This document shows, piece after piece, positions 1 to 8,432 of a DNA stretch of 64,000 bases. Source of the stretch: Phycisphaerales bacterium (lineage in GTDB: Bacteria; Planctomycetota; Phycisphaerae; Phycisphaerales; UBA1924); assembly GCA_030149165.1 (NCBI GenBank), contig JASBRY010000009.1, forward strand, positions 124,001-188,000, written 5' to 3'. The notes beneath the pieces were generated by a model that searched no databases, was not told where the DNA came from, and saw only the letters and a program-made list of their open reading frames with translations. The number at the start of each line of letters is the position of its first letter. The first letter of the stretch is position 1. Both the position numbers and the translations under genes were made by a program.

Positions 1-1098
1 GTGTGTGCCGTCGCATCGTGGATGTTTGTCGAGATGCTGCATATTTCGGAGGACGCGTTCGGACGCATCAATCTGCATCGCATCTTCAAACCAGTGCTTG
101 GCGCCTTGCTGCTGGGGATGCTGGGTATGGTGGGTCAGCGTGCGTGCGTGGCGCTCGATACCAGTTCATTGGTCCCGACGGATTCTCCGGTCCCTGTGTT
201 CTTTGGGAATGGATACGCGATGATCCGCTCCCTCTTGGATCCGTCGCACTTTACCGCCGCGGATGTGACCTGGACGGCGGTGATCACGCTCGGATTGTTG
301 TTGTTTGCGAAGATCGTCGCGACGAGCTGCACGCTCGGATCGGGAGGTTCCGGAGGTGTGTTCGCGCCGGCGCTATTCATCGGCGCGACCGTCGGCGGGA
401 CCTACGGCTTGGTGCTCGAGATGCTCGGACTGATCCCCTCCGGCGGATCTCCCGCGAGCTACGCGCTTGTTGGGATGGCGGCGGTCGTCGCGGGATCGAC
501 CTTTGCGCCGATGACTTCGATTCTTATGCTGTTTGAACTCACGCGTGAGCCGAGGGTGCTGGCACCGATTATGCTCGCGGCGATCATTTCCACGATGTTC
601 TCGCGGATGTTCATGCCCAACTCCATCTACACCGCCAAGCTCCGACGAGCGGGCGTGCGGATCGGGACAGGGCGCGATCTTGGGATCTTGCGTCATGTCC
701 CTCTCGCGAGCGTGAAGTACGACGCGCTCCCGAGCGAGCCGGTCTACGCGTCTGATCCGCTCAGCAAACTCATTACCCTTCACGCGCACCACAATGTTCC
801 TGATTTCCCTGTGATTGATCACGAGGGGCATTACATCGGGATGGTCACAGGACGCGACATGCGATCGGCGCTGATCGATCGAGAAGCGATCCCGCTGCTG
901 CTCGTCGCGGAGCTGATGCGTTCGGATATCCCGACTGTGTCTGCTGGAGAGCATCTCGACACGGTGCTCGACAAGTTCAGCAAGTCCGATGTGTCGAGCT
1001 TGTGCGTCGTGGATCAGTTCGGACAGATGAATCCGGTGGGACTGGTGACGCGCGAGCAAGTCATGAAGCGCCACAACGAGGTGCTTGACGAGGCGTGA
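1..1098 (+). CDS. ClC-family chloride channel/antiporter with C-terminal CBS pair (5' truncated)
   Basis: Moves chloride (channel or H+/Cl- exchange) across the inner membrane. The frame is open from the window edge. Only about 215 residues of membrane domain remain, so the real start lies upstream and the GTG at base 1 is not a believable start. The ClC filter motif GSGGSGGVFAPALFIGA is at about residues 113-129, followed by further hydrophobic helices. Two CBS repeats fill about residues 240-360 (core VPDFPVIDHEGHYIGMVTGR and the VSSLCVVDQFG stretch), which in this family gate transport, often by adenine nucleotide binding. The next gene follows on the same strand with 36 bp between stop and chosen start. 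Family assignment is firm; whether channel or exchanger is unknown because the gating-glutamate region lies outside the window. Confidence 0.9.
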   Translation: MCAVASWMFVEMLHISEDAFGRINLHRIFKPVLGALLLGMLGMVGQRACVALDTSSLVPTDSPVPVFFGNGYAMIRSLLDPSHFTAADVTWTAVITLGLLLFAKIVATSCTLGSGGSGGVFAPALFIGATVGGTYGLVLEMLGLIPSGGSPASYALVGMAAVVAGSTFAPMTSILMLFELTREPRVLAPIMLAAIISTMFSRMFMPNSIYTAKLRRAGVRIGTGRDLGILRHVPLASVKYDALPSEPVYASDPLSKLITLHAHHNVPDFPVIDHEGHYIGMVTGRDMRSALIDREAIPLLLVAELMRSDIPTVSAGEHLDTVLDKFSKSDVSSLCVVDQFGQMNPVGLVTREQVMKRHNEVLDEA

Positions 1099-1134
1099 GT
1101 GAAACCCCAGATTCGGTTTCCCATACACTGTGGT

Positions 1135-2499
1135 ATGAACATAACAACAGCGATCACTCTGGTCACGCTCGCTTCTGTTTCATGGATCGCACATGCGGAT
1201 GATCCGATCCAGGACGCGGTGCATAAACACATCGAGCCGTTGATCGAAACGAAGCTCGTTCCCAGTGCCGTGGTGGGGGTGTACAAGGATGGCAAGGAGT
1301 CGTACTACACGCTCGGAACAATCGCGCTCGATGGAGACGAATCACCATCGATCGACACGCTCTATGAGATCGGTTCGATCTCCAAAGTCATGACCGGTGT
1401 GCTCTTTGCAGATTCAATCCGTCGCGGTGAGGTGACCAAGCACACGCTCCTCGATGAGCTTCTACCTGAGGGGGTTGACGCGAAGGACTATGAGGGAACG
1501 GAGGTCGAACTCTGGCACCTGACGACGCACTCATCGGGTTGGCCGACGGCTCCGGCGAATCTGCGTCCGACTGATCCCGATAAGCCGTTCATGGGGTACA
1601 CACAGGAGATGCTGTTTGAGTACATCTCAAAGGTTCGTCCAAAGCGCACTCCCGGAACAGAGTTTGAGTACTCGAATCTTGCGGTTGGACTGCTCGGCGA
1701 TCTGATTGCGGATCAAGCAGGGATGAGTTACGAGGAGGCGGTGATCCAGCGAGTATTTGAGCCGATGGGAGTCGAGGGGTTCCAGATCATCCTCGATGAG
1801 GAACAATCCAAGCGGCTCGCTCCAGCGACTTCGAGCGGACGCTCGACGAAGCCTTGGGAAGACATCGGACCGATGAATCCCGCAGGGATGTGGGTCGCAT
1901 CCGCGCCGTCACTGCTGGACTTTGCGATCGCGAATCTGAGCGATGAGCAGGATGGAATCTATGAGTCTCTAATGCTCTCGCGCGAGCCGATGTTCGAGAG
2001 CGGATTCGGGGAGGTCTGCTTCGGATGGATGCTCGCTTTTGATGGATCCACCTACTGGCACAACGGCATGACGGGGGGGTACTCGTCGTACTTCGCGGTC
2101 AATCGCGATCTGGACCTCGCGGTCGTCGTCCTGACCAACGGCACCACCTTCTTCACCACCAGCGCCGGCGAGAAACTGGTCCAAGAGATCGCTGGACTCA
2201 GTCCAGATCCCGTCGAGATCGAGGTGAGCGAAGGGGTTGATCCCGAGTACGCGGATCGGGTCATCGGGGAGTACAAGGGACAGTACTTCACAATGTACAT
2301 CACGAGTGAAGCTGGGAAACTCTTCGCGCGGATCACAGGTCAGCAGGCGCTCGTCGTCGCGCCGACTGATACGGATGATCGGTTCCGCTACGAGATGGTC
2401 GATGCGGAGATCGAGTTCGTGTTTGAGGATGAGCAGGCAACAACGGTGACGCTGCATCAGAATGGACAAGAGTTCGTGTGCACTCGCGTTGAGGAGTGA
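1135..2499 (+). CDS. Exported serine hydrolase of the class C beta-lactamase / penicillin-binding fold
   Basis: Periplasmic serine hydrolase; the true substrate could be a peptide, ester or beta-lactam. Visible family motifs: SISK (SxxK nucleophile, about residue 83), YSN (Y-x-N, in FEYSNLAVG) and HNG (in YWHNGMTGG, third motif). The frame opens at a GTG at 1099, but the ATG at 1135 gives a clean signal peptide (MNITTAITLVTLASVSWIAHA, then DDP), so I chose it. No Shine-Dalgarno site is obvious. After the catalytic domain come about 90 residues resembling the beta-rich C-terminal domain of Pab87/DUF3471-type hydrolases. The gene ends directly against the stop codon of the convergent uvrC. Beta-lactam resistance should not be assumed from these motifs alone. 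Confidence 0.88.
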   Translation: MNITTAITLVTLASVSWIAHADDPIQDAVHKHIEPLIETKLVPSAVVGVYKDGKESYYTLGTIALDGDESPSIDTLYEIGSISKVMTGVLFADSIRRGEVTKHTLLDELLPEGVDAKDYEGTEVELWHLTTHSSGWPTAPANLRPTDPDKPFMGYTQEMLFEYISKVRPKRTPGTEFEYSNLAVGLLGDLIADQAGMSYEEAVIQRVFEPMGVEGFQIILDEEQSKRLAPATSSGRSTKPWEDIGPMNPAGMWVASAPSLLDFAIANLSDEQDGIYESLMLSREPMFESGFGEVCFGWMLAFDGSTYWHNGMTGGYSSYFAVNRDLDLAVVVLTNGTTFFTTSAGEKLVQEIAGLSPDPVEIEVSEGVDPEYADRVIGEYKGQYFTMYITSEAGKLFARITGQQALVVAPTDTDDRFRYEMVDAEIEFVFEDEQATTVTLHQNGQEFVCTRVEE

Positions 2500-3948
2500 T
2501 CACTCGCCGAGCGTTTTCTTTCTTCGAAGCACGTGGTGGTAATGCTGCGCGAATCGGTGGGATTCGTCGCGGACTTGCTGGAGCAGGCGCAATCCAGGAT
2601 TGTTGCGTCCGAGACGGATTGGTTCGTCCTGTCCTTGTTTGTAGATCAGTTCTTCTTTCTTTGCGATCGAGATCACCATTGGGGGTTTGACTTCGAGCTG
2701 CTCGAACGCTTCGAGCGCGGCGTGGAGTTGTCCGATCCCGCCGTCGATCAGGATGACATCGGGATAGAGCTCGTTTCCAGCTCCCGCGTCGCGGAATCTT
2801 CGTGAGATGACCTCGCGCATCGACTGGAAGTCGTCGTTGGCGCGTCCTCCAGGGAGGTTGGTGAAGGACTTGATGCGGAAGCGCCGGTACTCCTGTTTGA
2901 AGGGGCGTCCATCGATGAAGCAGACTTTGGACGCGACGGTCTCGCCGCCTTGCAGGTGCGCGATGTCAAACCCCTCGACGCAGCGGATTGTGGTGTTCAT
3001 GTCCAGCGCTCGCGCGAGGGATTGGCACCCCTTGATCGGATCGATGTATCCGATCTCGGTTTCGGGTTGCCACTTATCGCTCGTCGAGGCGCGGTTGTCG
3101 ATCTTGATCATCGCGTTGACCTGATCACGCAGCGTCGCGGCTCTTTCGAAGTCCATCTTCGCGGAAGCTTCCGTCATTTCTGTCTGGAGTTCCCTGATCA
3201 TCGTCGAGCGTTTGGTCTTGAGGAAGCGTACGAATCGAGCGATGTCCTCGCGATAGCGTTCTTTGGTGATCGATTCGTTGCACGGGGCCGTGCACTTCCC
3301 GATCGCAGCGAGCAGACACGGACGGAAGTGCTTGTTCTTGGGATCACCCTCGATGATGTCGAGCGAGCAGGTGCGGAACTTGAATACGGACTGGAGTGCA
3401 TCGATCGCGGTTCGCAGCGCGCCTGGTGAGGTGAAGGGGCCGAGGATGGACGCGTTGGTGAAGCGGGAGTCCTTGGTGCCGTCTGGTTTGATCCCCGTGG
3501 GATTGCGCGAGACGAACACGCGTGGATAGTCCTCGTTGTTGGTCACGACGAGGTATGGATAGGTGCGATCGTCTTTTTGGGCCGCGTTGAAACGGGGTTT
3601 GATGTCCTTGATGAGTCGATTCTCAGCGAGCAGCGCTTCCCACGAGGTGTCGGTTTTGAAGACCTCGAAGGTGTGGACCTCGTCGAGCATCTTGTTTTTG
3701 CGAGGTCCCAGATCAGTCGAAGGGAGGAAGTACGAGGAGACACGATCGCGGAGCTTGGTCGCTTTGCCGACATACAGCACGATGCCCTTGTGGTCTTTCA
3801 TCAGGTACACGCCTGGCGCGAGCGGCAGGTCCCGCGCCATCGCGTGCAGACGCTTGATGCGCGTGTTGTGATCCTCGGTCCCCCATTCTGGGATATCCTG
3901 CACGAAATCAGTCGGCTTGAACGGGATGGGATCGTCGGTGGGTTCCAC
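2500..3948 (-). CDS. uvrC: UvrC excinuclease subunit, short form lacking the C-terminal HhH domain
   Basis: Nuclease of UvrABC nucleotide excision repair, cutting on both sides of bulky lesions. Domains in order: GIY-YIG nuclease (about 40-125; APGVYLMKDHKGIVLYVGKA), a Cys-containing linker, a UVR helical hairpin (about 250-285; MDFERAATLRDQV) for UvrB contact, and the RNase H-like nuclease (about 315-480), with GFDIAHLQG, DVILIDGGIGQLHAA and a final DESHRFAQHYHH carrying the expected acidic and His residues. At 482 residues it stops straight after that domain (RRKKTLGE), whereas typical UvrC of about 600 residues continues with helix-hairpin-helix motifs. Start is GTG with no clear ribosome site. 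Cho proteins also lack HhH, but they lack this second nuclease domain, so this is UvrC. Confidence 0.92.
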   Translation of the reverse strand: MEPTDDPIPFKPTDFVQDIPEWGTEDHNTRIKRLHAMARDLPLAPGVYLMKDHKGIVLYVGKATKLRDRVSSYFLPSTDLGPRKNKMLDEVHTFEVFKTDTSWEALLAENRLIKDIKPRFNAAQKDDRTYPYLVVTNNEDYPRVFVSRNPTGIKPDGTKDSRFTNASILGPFTSPGALRTAIDALQSVFKFRTCSLDIIEGDPKNKHFRPCLLAAIGKCTAPCNESITKERYREDIARFVRFLKTKRSTMIRELQTEMTEASAKMDFERAATLRDQVNAMIKIDNRASTSDKWQPETEIGYIDPIKGCQSLARALDMNTTIRCVEGFDIAHLQGGETVASKVCFIDGRPFKQEYRRFRIKSFTNLPGGRANDDFQSMREVISRRFRDAGAGNELYPDVILIDGGIGQLHAALEAFEQLEVKPPMVISIAKKEELIYKQGQDEPIRLGRNNPGLRLLQQVRDESHRFAQHYHHVLRRKKTLGE

Positions 3949-3964
3949 AGAGAGATGGTATTCA

Positions 3965-4435
3965 TCACCCGATGGGGGGATCGATCATGTGCAGGATCGG
4001 GTTGTCCTGAATCGGATCCGAGCCTTGCGCTGTCCAGAGCACTGTCCAACAGAGTTCAAATGGAGGCCAAGCGACATCGGTGAAAACGGCGGGCCAGGCG
4101 CCGTCTGTTCGGACACTGATATCGTCCTCAATCGATTTGAAACCCAGAGTGTCCTCGTCGATGCAACGGAGATGGAGTTGGTCCTCTCCGATGCGGAATC
4201 CGAAGCAGATCTGATCGGTGCTGACGAGCGCGCGTTTGTACGCGACGACTCCGGTGACCTGGTCCCAGCGGAGTGACCAGTTGGGGTAGCCGTTGACGGA
4301 AAGTGTGAATCCGTCGTTGGTGCGGATGATCTTCCGCTCCTTTAGTGCAGCCCTTGGGGAGAAGAGTCTGCTCAAAACAGACAGGATCGATCTCCGAGGA
4401 GCTCGATCCTGAGGTTGTTCGGGATGTGTCGTCAT
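3965..4435 (-). CDS. Hypothetical 156-residue protein
   Basis: I do not recognise a family. The N-terminus is basic and Pro-rich (RAPRRSILSVLSRLFSPR), possibly an amphipathic membrane-surface helix. The body is beta-rich with a conserved-looking NGYPNWSLRWDQVTGVVAYKR stretch that resembles PH-like or DUF-type folds reading IITxDGxxL...V.W.dI.xI.AyK. It lacks a signal peptide, catalytic motif and cysteine clusters. It lies 16 bp upstream of uvrC and 3 bp downstream of a lipoprotein gene on the same strand, so it is probably co-transcribed with both. Codon use matches its neighbours, supporting a real gene. Confidence 0.7.
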   Translation of the reverse strand: MTTHPEQPQDRAPRRSILSVLSRLFSPRAALKERKIIRTNDGFTLSVNGYPNWSLRWDQVTGVVAYKRALVSTDQICFGFRIGEDQLHLRCIDEDTLGFKSIEDDISVRTDGAWPAVFTDVAWPPFELCWTVLWTAQGSDPIQDNPILHMIDPPIG

Positions 4436-4438
4436 GCT

Positions 4439-4864
4439 TTATTCGTAGATGTAGTCCGGGCCGCGCCATTGCTGCCACTTCTTGAGGCGGAAGCGCCAGA
4501 AGCTCTCTTCGAAGTTTGCTTGCGCTTCTGGGGACCACATGTGGAACGCTTCGAGCTGACGCGCCTCGCTCGCGATGCGGCGGAGCTCGTCTTCCGCTTC
4601 TTGCACAGTCAGCGGGTCTGCTTCACCTGAACGCACAGCGGCGTTGACCAGATCGATGTAGAGCTGGTTGAGGTGCGCGTAGTCCTCGAGGGTGCGTTCT
4701 GACAGGGATTGATCGTTGAGTCGGCCTGCTTCGGCGCGGAGGATCGTGTCGATCGCACGCGCTTGGTGACGCTGACCGGTGGTCCGCTCGACGCGGCAGC
4801 CCGAGGAGAATGCGAGCACGAGGGCGCTGGCAACGATCACGATTGGGGTCAAACGAATGTTCAT
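4439..4864 (-). CDS. Small predicted lipoprotein, helical
   Basis: A type II signal peptide is visible (MNIRLTPIVIVASALVLAFSSG then C), with lipobox FSSGC cleaved before Cys23. The mature part is about 118 residues, charged and almost wholly helical, ending WQQWRGPDYIYE. It probably sits on the inner leaflet of the outer membrane or on the inner membrane facing the periplasm. No enzyme motif is visible and I do not recognise the family. It precedes the hypothetical gene and uvrC in the same direction with 3 bp spacing, so the three may form a transcription unit. Confidence 0.75.
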   Translation of the reverse strand: MNIRLTPIVIVASALVLAFSSGCRVERTTGQRHQARAIDTILRAEAGRLNDQSLSERTLEDYAHLNQLYIDLVNAAVRSGEADPLTVQEAEDELRRIASEARQLEAFHMWSPEAQANFEESFWRFRLKKWQQWRGPDYIYE

Positions 4865-4933
4865 GGAGTCTCCATCGGTTCTCGGACTGGATCGCTTGAG
4901 CGAATCCCTCAGGAAATGGACTTTAGGGCCGGA

Positions 4934-6151
4934 TTATGACAGGGCAAGCCTGCACATCATCTCTACGCCCAATGGGATGGATTGATCGTTGAAATCAAAA
5001 CTTGGTGTGTGGAGTCCTGGGAACGGCGTTTGTTCGTCATGAGCGAGTCCCAGGAAGAAGAAGCAGGAGGGGACCTTTTGAGCGTAGAACGAGAAGTCCT
5101 CGCCGCCGAGAGTCGGCTCCTCGACAAGCTTGGTCTGCTCGCATCCGCCCGCGGATTGGGCGATTTCGAAGACATGCTCTGTCTGAGTCGGGTCGTTCTG
5201 GGTGACTGGATAGCCCGGGAACCACTCGATGCTCGCTGAGCATCCAAGAGCGACGGCTGTGGAATCGATGAGCTTGGTGAATCGGGCTTTGGTGTCGGAT
5301 CGAGTGGTGTCCGATAGGGTCCGCAGAGTCCCTTGCATGATCGCGGCTCCGGGGATGATGTTGAACGCGGTCCCGGCGTGGATCGTCGTGATCGAGAGCA
5401 CAACGGAGTCGGTCGGTTTGGTGGATCTAGAGACGATGGACTGGGCGCTGCTGACGATCTGAGCCGCGGCGACGATGGGATCGTTCCCGAGGTGTGGGTA
5501 CGCGGCGTGTGCTTGGGTGCCGTTGATGGTGATCGTGAAGGTATCCGTCGCAGCGAGCAGCGGTCCGGGTCGAGTCGCGATGGTTCCGATCGGCTCATCC
5601 GGCCACCCATGCAATCCAAACATCTTGTTGACCGATGGACCGATCAGCCCATCAAGAGCGCCGTCGCGAATGAGTTTCTCGGCGCCCGCGCCGCCTTCTT
5701 CTGCGGGCTGGAAGAAGAAGGTGATCGGATTGGGTCGGTGATCCATCGATGACAGGACCTTCGCGGCTCCGAGCACGATCGCGGTGTGCCCGTCATGCCC
5801 GCACGCGTGCATTGTGCCCTCGTGTGTGGACTTGTGGGGTAGGTCAGAGATCTCAGTGATCGGCAGCGCGTCGATGTCCGCTCGCAGTCCAACACAAGGT
5901 CCCGGGTTGTCCACAGTCGCTGGGAGGTGCGCGACGACGCCGGTCCCTGTGTTGGGGTCCTTGCCTCCGATGTCTGCTTTGAACTCAATCCCGAGGTCAC
6001 TCAGATGCTGCTGGATGACTTGGGAGGTGCGGGATTCTTTGAACTTGATCTCGGGATGCGCGTGCAGGTCACGGCGGATCGAGACAATGTCATCGAGGGC
6101 GCTGGAGATCAGGTCATTGAGATTCGTGAGGTTTGGGGTGGTTGTGGTCAT
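4934..6151 (-). CDS. M20-family amidohydrolase (hippurate / N-acyl amino acid hydrolase type)
   Basis: Cytosolic metallopeptidase-fold hydrolase that removes acyl groups from N-acyl amino acids or related amides. Metal-binding motifs of the M20D subgroup are clear: GLRADIDALPITE, HACGHDGHTAIVLGAA (first metal Cys/His and His), the PAEEGGAGA acidic pair, and GGEDFSFYAQKVP near the C-terminus; the dimerisation domain lies at about residues 185-300. Length of about 405 residues is normal. The frame extends to a TTG two codons upstream, but the ATG at 6151 is the likely start. The exact substrate (hippurate, N-acetylcysteine, IAA conjugates or diaminopimelate derivative) cannot be told from sequence. 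Confidence 0.9.
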   Translation of the reverse strand: MTTTTPNLTNLNDLISSALDDIVSIRRDLHAHPEIKFKESRTSQVIQQHLSDLGIEFKADIGGKDPNTGTGVVAHLPATVDNPGPCVGLRADIDALPITEISDLPHKSTHEGTMHACGHDGHTAIVLGAAKVLSSMDHRPNPITFFFQPAEEGGAGAEKLIRDGALDGLIGPSVNKMFGLHGWPDEPIGTIATRPGPLLAATDTFTITINGTQAHAAYPHLGNDPIVAAAQIVSSAQSIVSRSTKPTDSVVLSITTIHAGTAFNIIPGAAIMQGTLRTLSDTTRSDTKARFTKLIDSTAVALGCSASIEWFPGYPVTQNDPTQTEHVFEIAQSAGGCEQTKLVEEPTLGGEDFSFYAQKVPSCFFFLGLAHDEQTPFPGLHTPSFDFNDQSIPLGVEMMCRLALS

Positions 6152-6172
6152 GCTCAAGTGTAGTGAGCGTGA

Positions 6173-7243
6173 TCACGCGGCGCGTTTGAGCGTGTCGAGA
6201 CTGTTGTTCTCGTCCATAAACATCCGAGCGGCCTGTTCGATATCAATCCGATCGAGCTTGTGGGTTGTTTGGGACTGGGAGCGGATCTGATTGAAAGTCG
6301 CTTGCGTCTGATCGAACGCATCAACGATAGCCGGATCGAAATGTGAGCCCTTTCCTTCGTGGATGATGCTCATCGCTTTGTCATGGCTCATCGCGTCCTT
6401 GTACACGCGAGCGGTGGTCAGCGCGTCGTAGACATCCGCGATCGCGACGATCCGTGCGGCGAGGGAGATGTCCTCTCCAGCGATCTGGAAGGGGTATCCC
6501 GAGCCGTCGTATTTCTCGTGATGCTGCAGCGCAATCTCGATCCCCATATCCAGGAACTCGTCGGCGCCGAAGTTGTTGCGGATCGAGAGGAGGGTCTCGC
6601 CTCCGATGAGTGTGTGTTTCTCCATGATCGTGCGTTCGTCATCGGTGAGACGACCCGGCTTGAGGAGCACATTGTCTGGGATCCCGACCTTCCCGATGTC
6701 GTGGAGCGAGGACGCGAGGACCAAGCGATCGATCCATTCATCCGTGATGATGGGATGTGTGGGTTGGAGCTGTGTCGCGATGACGCGTGCGTAGTGACCG
6801 ATTCGATCGAGGTGATCGCCCGTATCCGTGTCGCGGTAGTCCGCGAGCTTTGCGAGCCCGTGGATCAGCGCGTTTCGACGAGCGAGTCCATTGCTGACCT
6901 GACGATGGACCTCGTCCTCGAGCTGTTGATTGGTTTGTTCGAGCACATCCTTGTAGCGACGCGAAGCAAGAAAGAACACCATCGCGGTGAGCGTGAGCAC
7001 TGAGAGCGCCGTCGAGAGTTCGAGGATGAACAAACGATCGACGAGTTGTTGGGGAAGCTGGAAGTTTTGTTGAACCCAAGTGTCTGTGAGCAGGACTGAT
7101 CCGAGGAGCAAGCCGGACTGCGCGATCAGCACCGCGGTCATAAATGCACGGCGGGTGCGTGGTCGGAAGGCAATCTCTATGGCTGGCTTGGTGGACACAG
7201 ACTGTTCATCGGGAGCAGAGGGATTCGTATCTAGCGCGTGCAA
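6173..7243 (-). CDS. Membrane-anchored HD-GYP domain protein, probable c-di-GMP phosphodiesterase
   Basis: HD-GYP proteins hydrolyse cyclic di-GMP. Two N-terminal transmembrane segments (about residues 32-52 and 70-92) are followed by a short coiled coil and then the catalytic domain (about 125-325). Metal and active-site motifs are intact: HDIGK, the GGETLL region, HHEKYDGSGYP and IADVYDALTT. No receiver or PAS domain is present, so the input would be the membrane region. Start is TTG, preceded by AGGA with about 5 nt spacing; an alternative is the internal Met at residue 32, which would remove the cytoplasmic N-terminus. No GGDEF partner occurs in the window. Confidence 0.9.
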   Translation of the reverse strand: MHALDTNPSAPDEQSVSTKPAIEIAFRPRTRRAFMTAVLIAQSGLLLGSVLLTDTWVQQNFQLPQQLVDRLFILELSTALSVLTLTAMVFFLASRRYKDVLEQTNQQLEDEVHRQVSNGLARRNALIHGLAKLADYRDTDTGDHLDRIGHYARVIATQLQPTHPIITDEWIDRLVLASSLHDIGKVGIPDNVLLKPGRLTDDERTIMEKHTLIGGETLLSIRNNFGADEFLDMGIEIALQHHEKYDGSGYPFQIAGEDISLAARIVAIADVYDALTTARVYKDAMSHDKAMSIIHEGKGSHFDPAIVDAFDQTQATFNQIRSQSQTTHKLDRIDIEQAARMFMDENNSLDTLKRAA

Positions 7244-7328
7244 GCGAATCCTGCGCGATGGGTGGGCTCATGAGCCGTGTGCGCCGTTTGGGCGCGTTGT
7301 TTGGTCCGATTCGTGTGGGGAAAAGACA

Positions 7329-8414
7329 CTATCGGATCAGGATCCGCTCGCACGCATCGAGCGCAGCGGGGATCATCTCGTTTGCGTCCGAGAAGTCGGG
7401 ATAGATCGGTTGGTTCTGGACCATATTCGGATCCCCTTGAACAAGCGATGGTGGGGCGACTGATTTCGCAAGCTCGCTCAGAGCCGGATTCACCGGGATG
7501 TTCCGCGATGTGGATTCAGCGAGCAGTTGTTCGACGCGAGGGGAGATCAGGAACCGCGCGAGTCGGATGCCGTTGATGTTCCCGCCGTCGATGTGTGTGA
7601 GCGCAACGGTGTTGGGGAGCAGCGTCGGACCAAACGAGCGCATCGTGCTCGTGATCATCGGCGGATCGAAAGACTCATACACACAGTCCACGGCCCATCC
7701 GTTGCGTTGTCCGCTCCAGACATCGTCGGTATCGGTGAGTCCGACATCAATCTCACCCATCGCAACGGCGCGGACAACTGTTGCATTGCCGTCGTACAAG
7801 CGGATGTTGTTCGCTTTGAGCATGGTGAGCCAACGCTCGAACTCTGGGAGTCCCCAGCGGGATGCGAGGATGCCCATGTGTCCGCGTGTGGTGCCGAACT
7901 CTGGACGCGCCATCCCGATTCGTCCCTTCCACTGCGGCTGCGCGAAGTCCCGCATCGATGTGGGAGGTGAATCGATTCGGTCGGTTGCGTAGACAATCAC
8001 GCGCGCTCGCGTAGCGAATCCGGCCCAGGTTCCGTCGTCAGCAACCAAGCCGCTGGGCCAATCCTCTGGCACCCAAGCGCCGGTGGTGTCGCTGGCGAGG
8101 ATGTTGTTGTTTGCGAGGTCGATGGTGCCGAAGGGTTCGGAGGACCACCAGACATCCGCTTGGGGGTTGTCCGCTTCCGCTTTGAGGCGTGCGACGAGCC
8201 CTGTGGTTTTGGTGGCTTCGGTGTCGCCGACGAGCTCAACTTCGATGCCTGTTTCTTTCGTGAACTCATCAACGACCAATCGCGCGAACTCGTCGTCGGC
8301 CGATGTGTACAGAACGACCGCTTCGACTGGCGATGGTGAAGACTCAGAGCTCGGTCGGCACGCGCCAAGAACAATAACAGCAGCGGAAAGAATCAAAGAT
8401 CGGATACTGTTCAT
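7329..8414 (-). CDS. ABC transporter substrate-binding lipoprotein, ferric iron (FbpA/AfuA) type
   Basis: Periplasmic binding lipoprotein of the extracellular solute-binding family 1. Signal peptide with lipobox VLGAC at about residues 16-20, then a Ser/Pro linker and the typical opening VVLYTSADDEFARLVVDEFTKETGI. Two-lobe family motifs follow: ADVWWSSEPFGTIDLA, a KGRIGMARPEFGTTRGH region and MGEIDVGLTDTDDVW. The likely ligand is Fe(III) or an iron chelate, but thiamine, putrescine or phosphonate binders share this fold. It is an orphan here, with no permease or ATPase nearby. It lies 18 bp downstream of the coiled-coil membrane protein on the same strand. Confidence 0.87.
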   Translation of the reverse strand: MNSIRSLILSAAVIVLGACRPSSESSPSPVEAVVLYTSADDEFARLVVDEFTKETGIEVELVGDTEATKTTGLVARLKAEADNPQADVWWSSEPFGTIDLANNNILASDTTGAWVPEDWPSGLVADDGTWAGFATRARVIVYATDRIDSPPTSMRDFAQPQWKGRIGMARPEFGTTRGHMGILASRWGLPEFERWLTMLKANNIRLYDGNATVVRAVAMGEIDVGLTDTDDVWSGQRNGWAVDCVYESFDPPMITSTMRSFGPTLLPNTVALTHIDGGNINGIRLARFLISPRVEQLLAESTSRNIPVNPALSELAKSVAPPSLVQGDPNMVQNQPIYPDFSDANEMIPAALDACERILIR

Positions 8415-8432
8415 GCGATGAGTCTATGGCGA

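Noticed and set aside
1099-1134. GTG at 1099 as the start of the beta-lactamase-fold protein
   Set aside because: It overlaps the end of the ClC gene and adds 12 residues before a perfect signal peptide that starts at ATG 1135.
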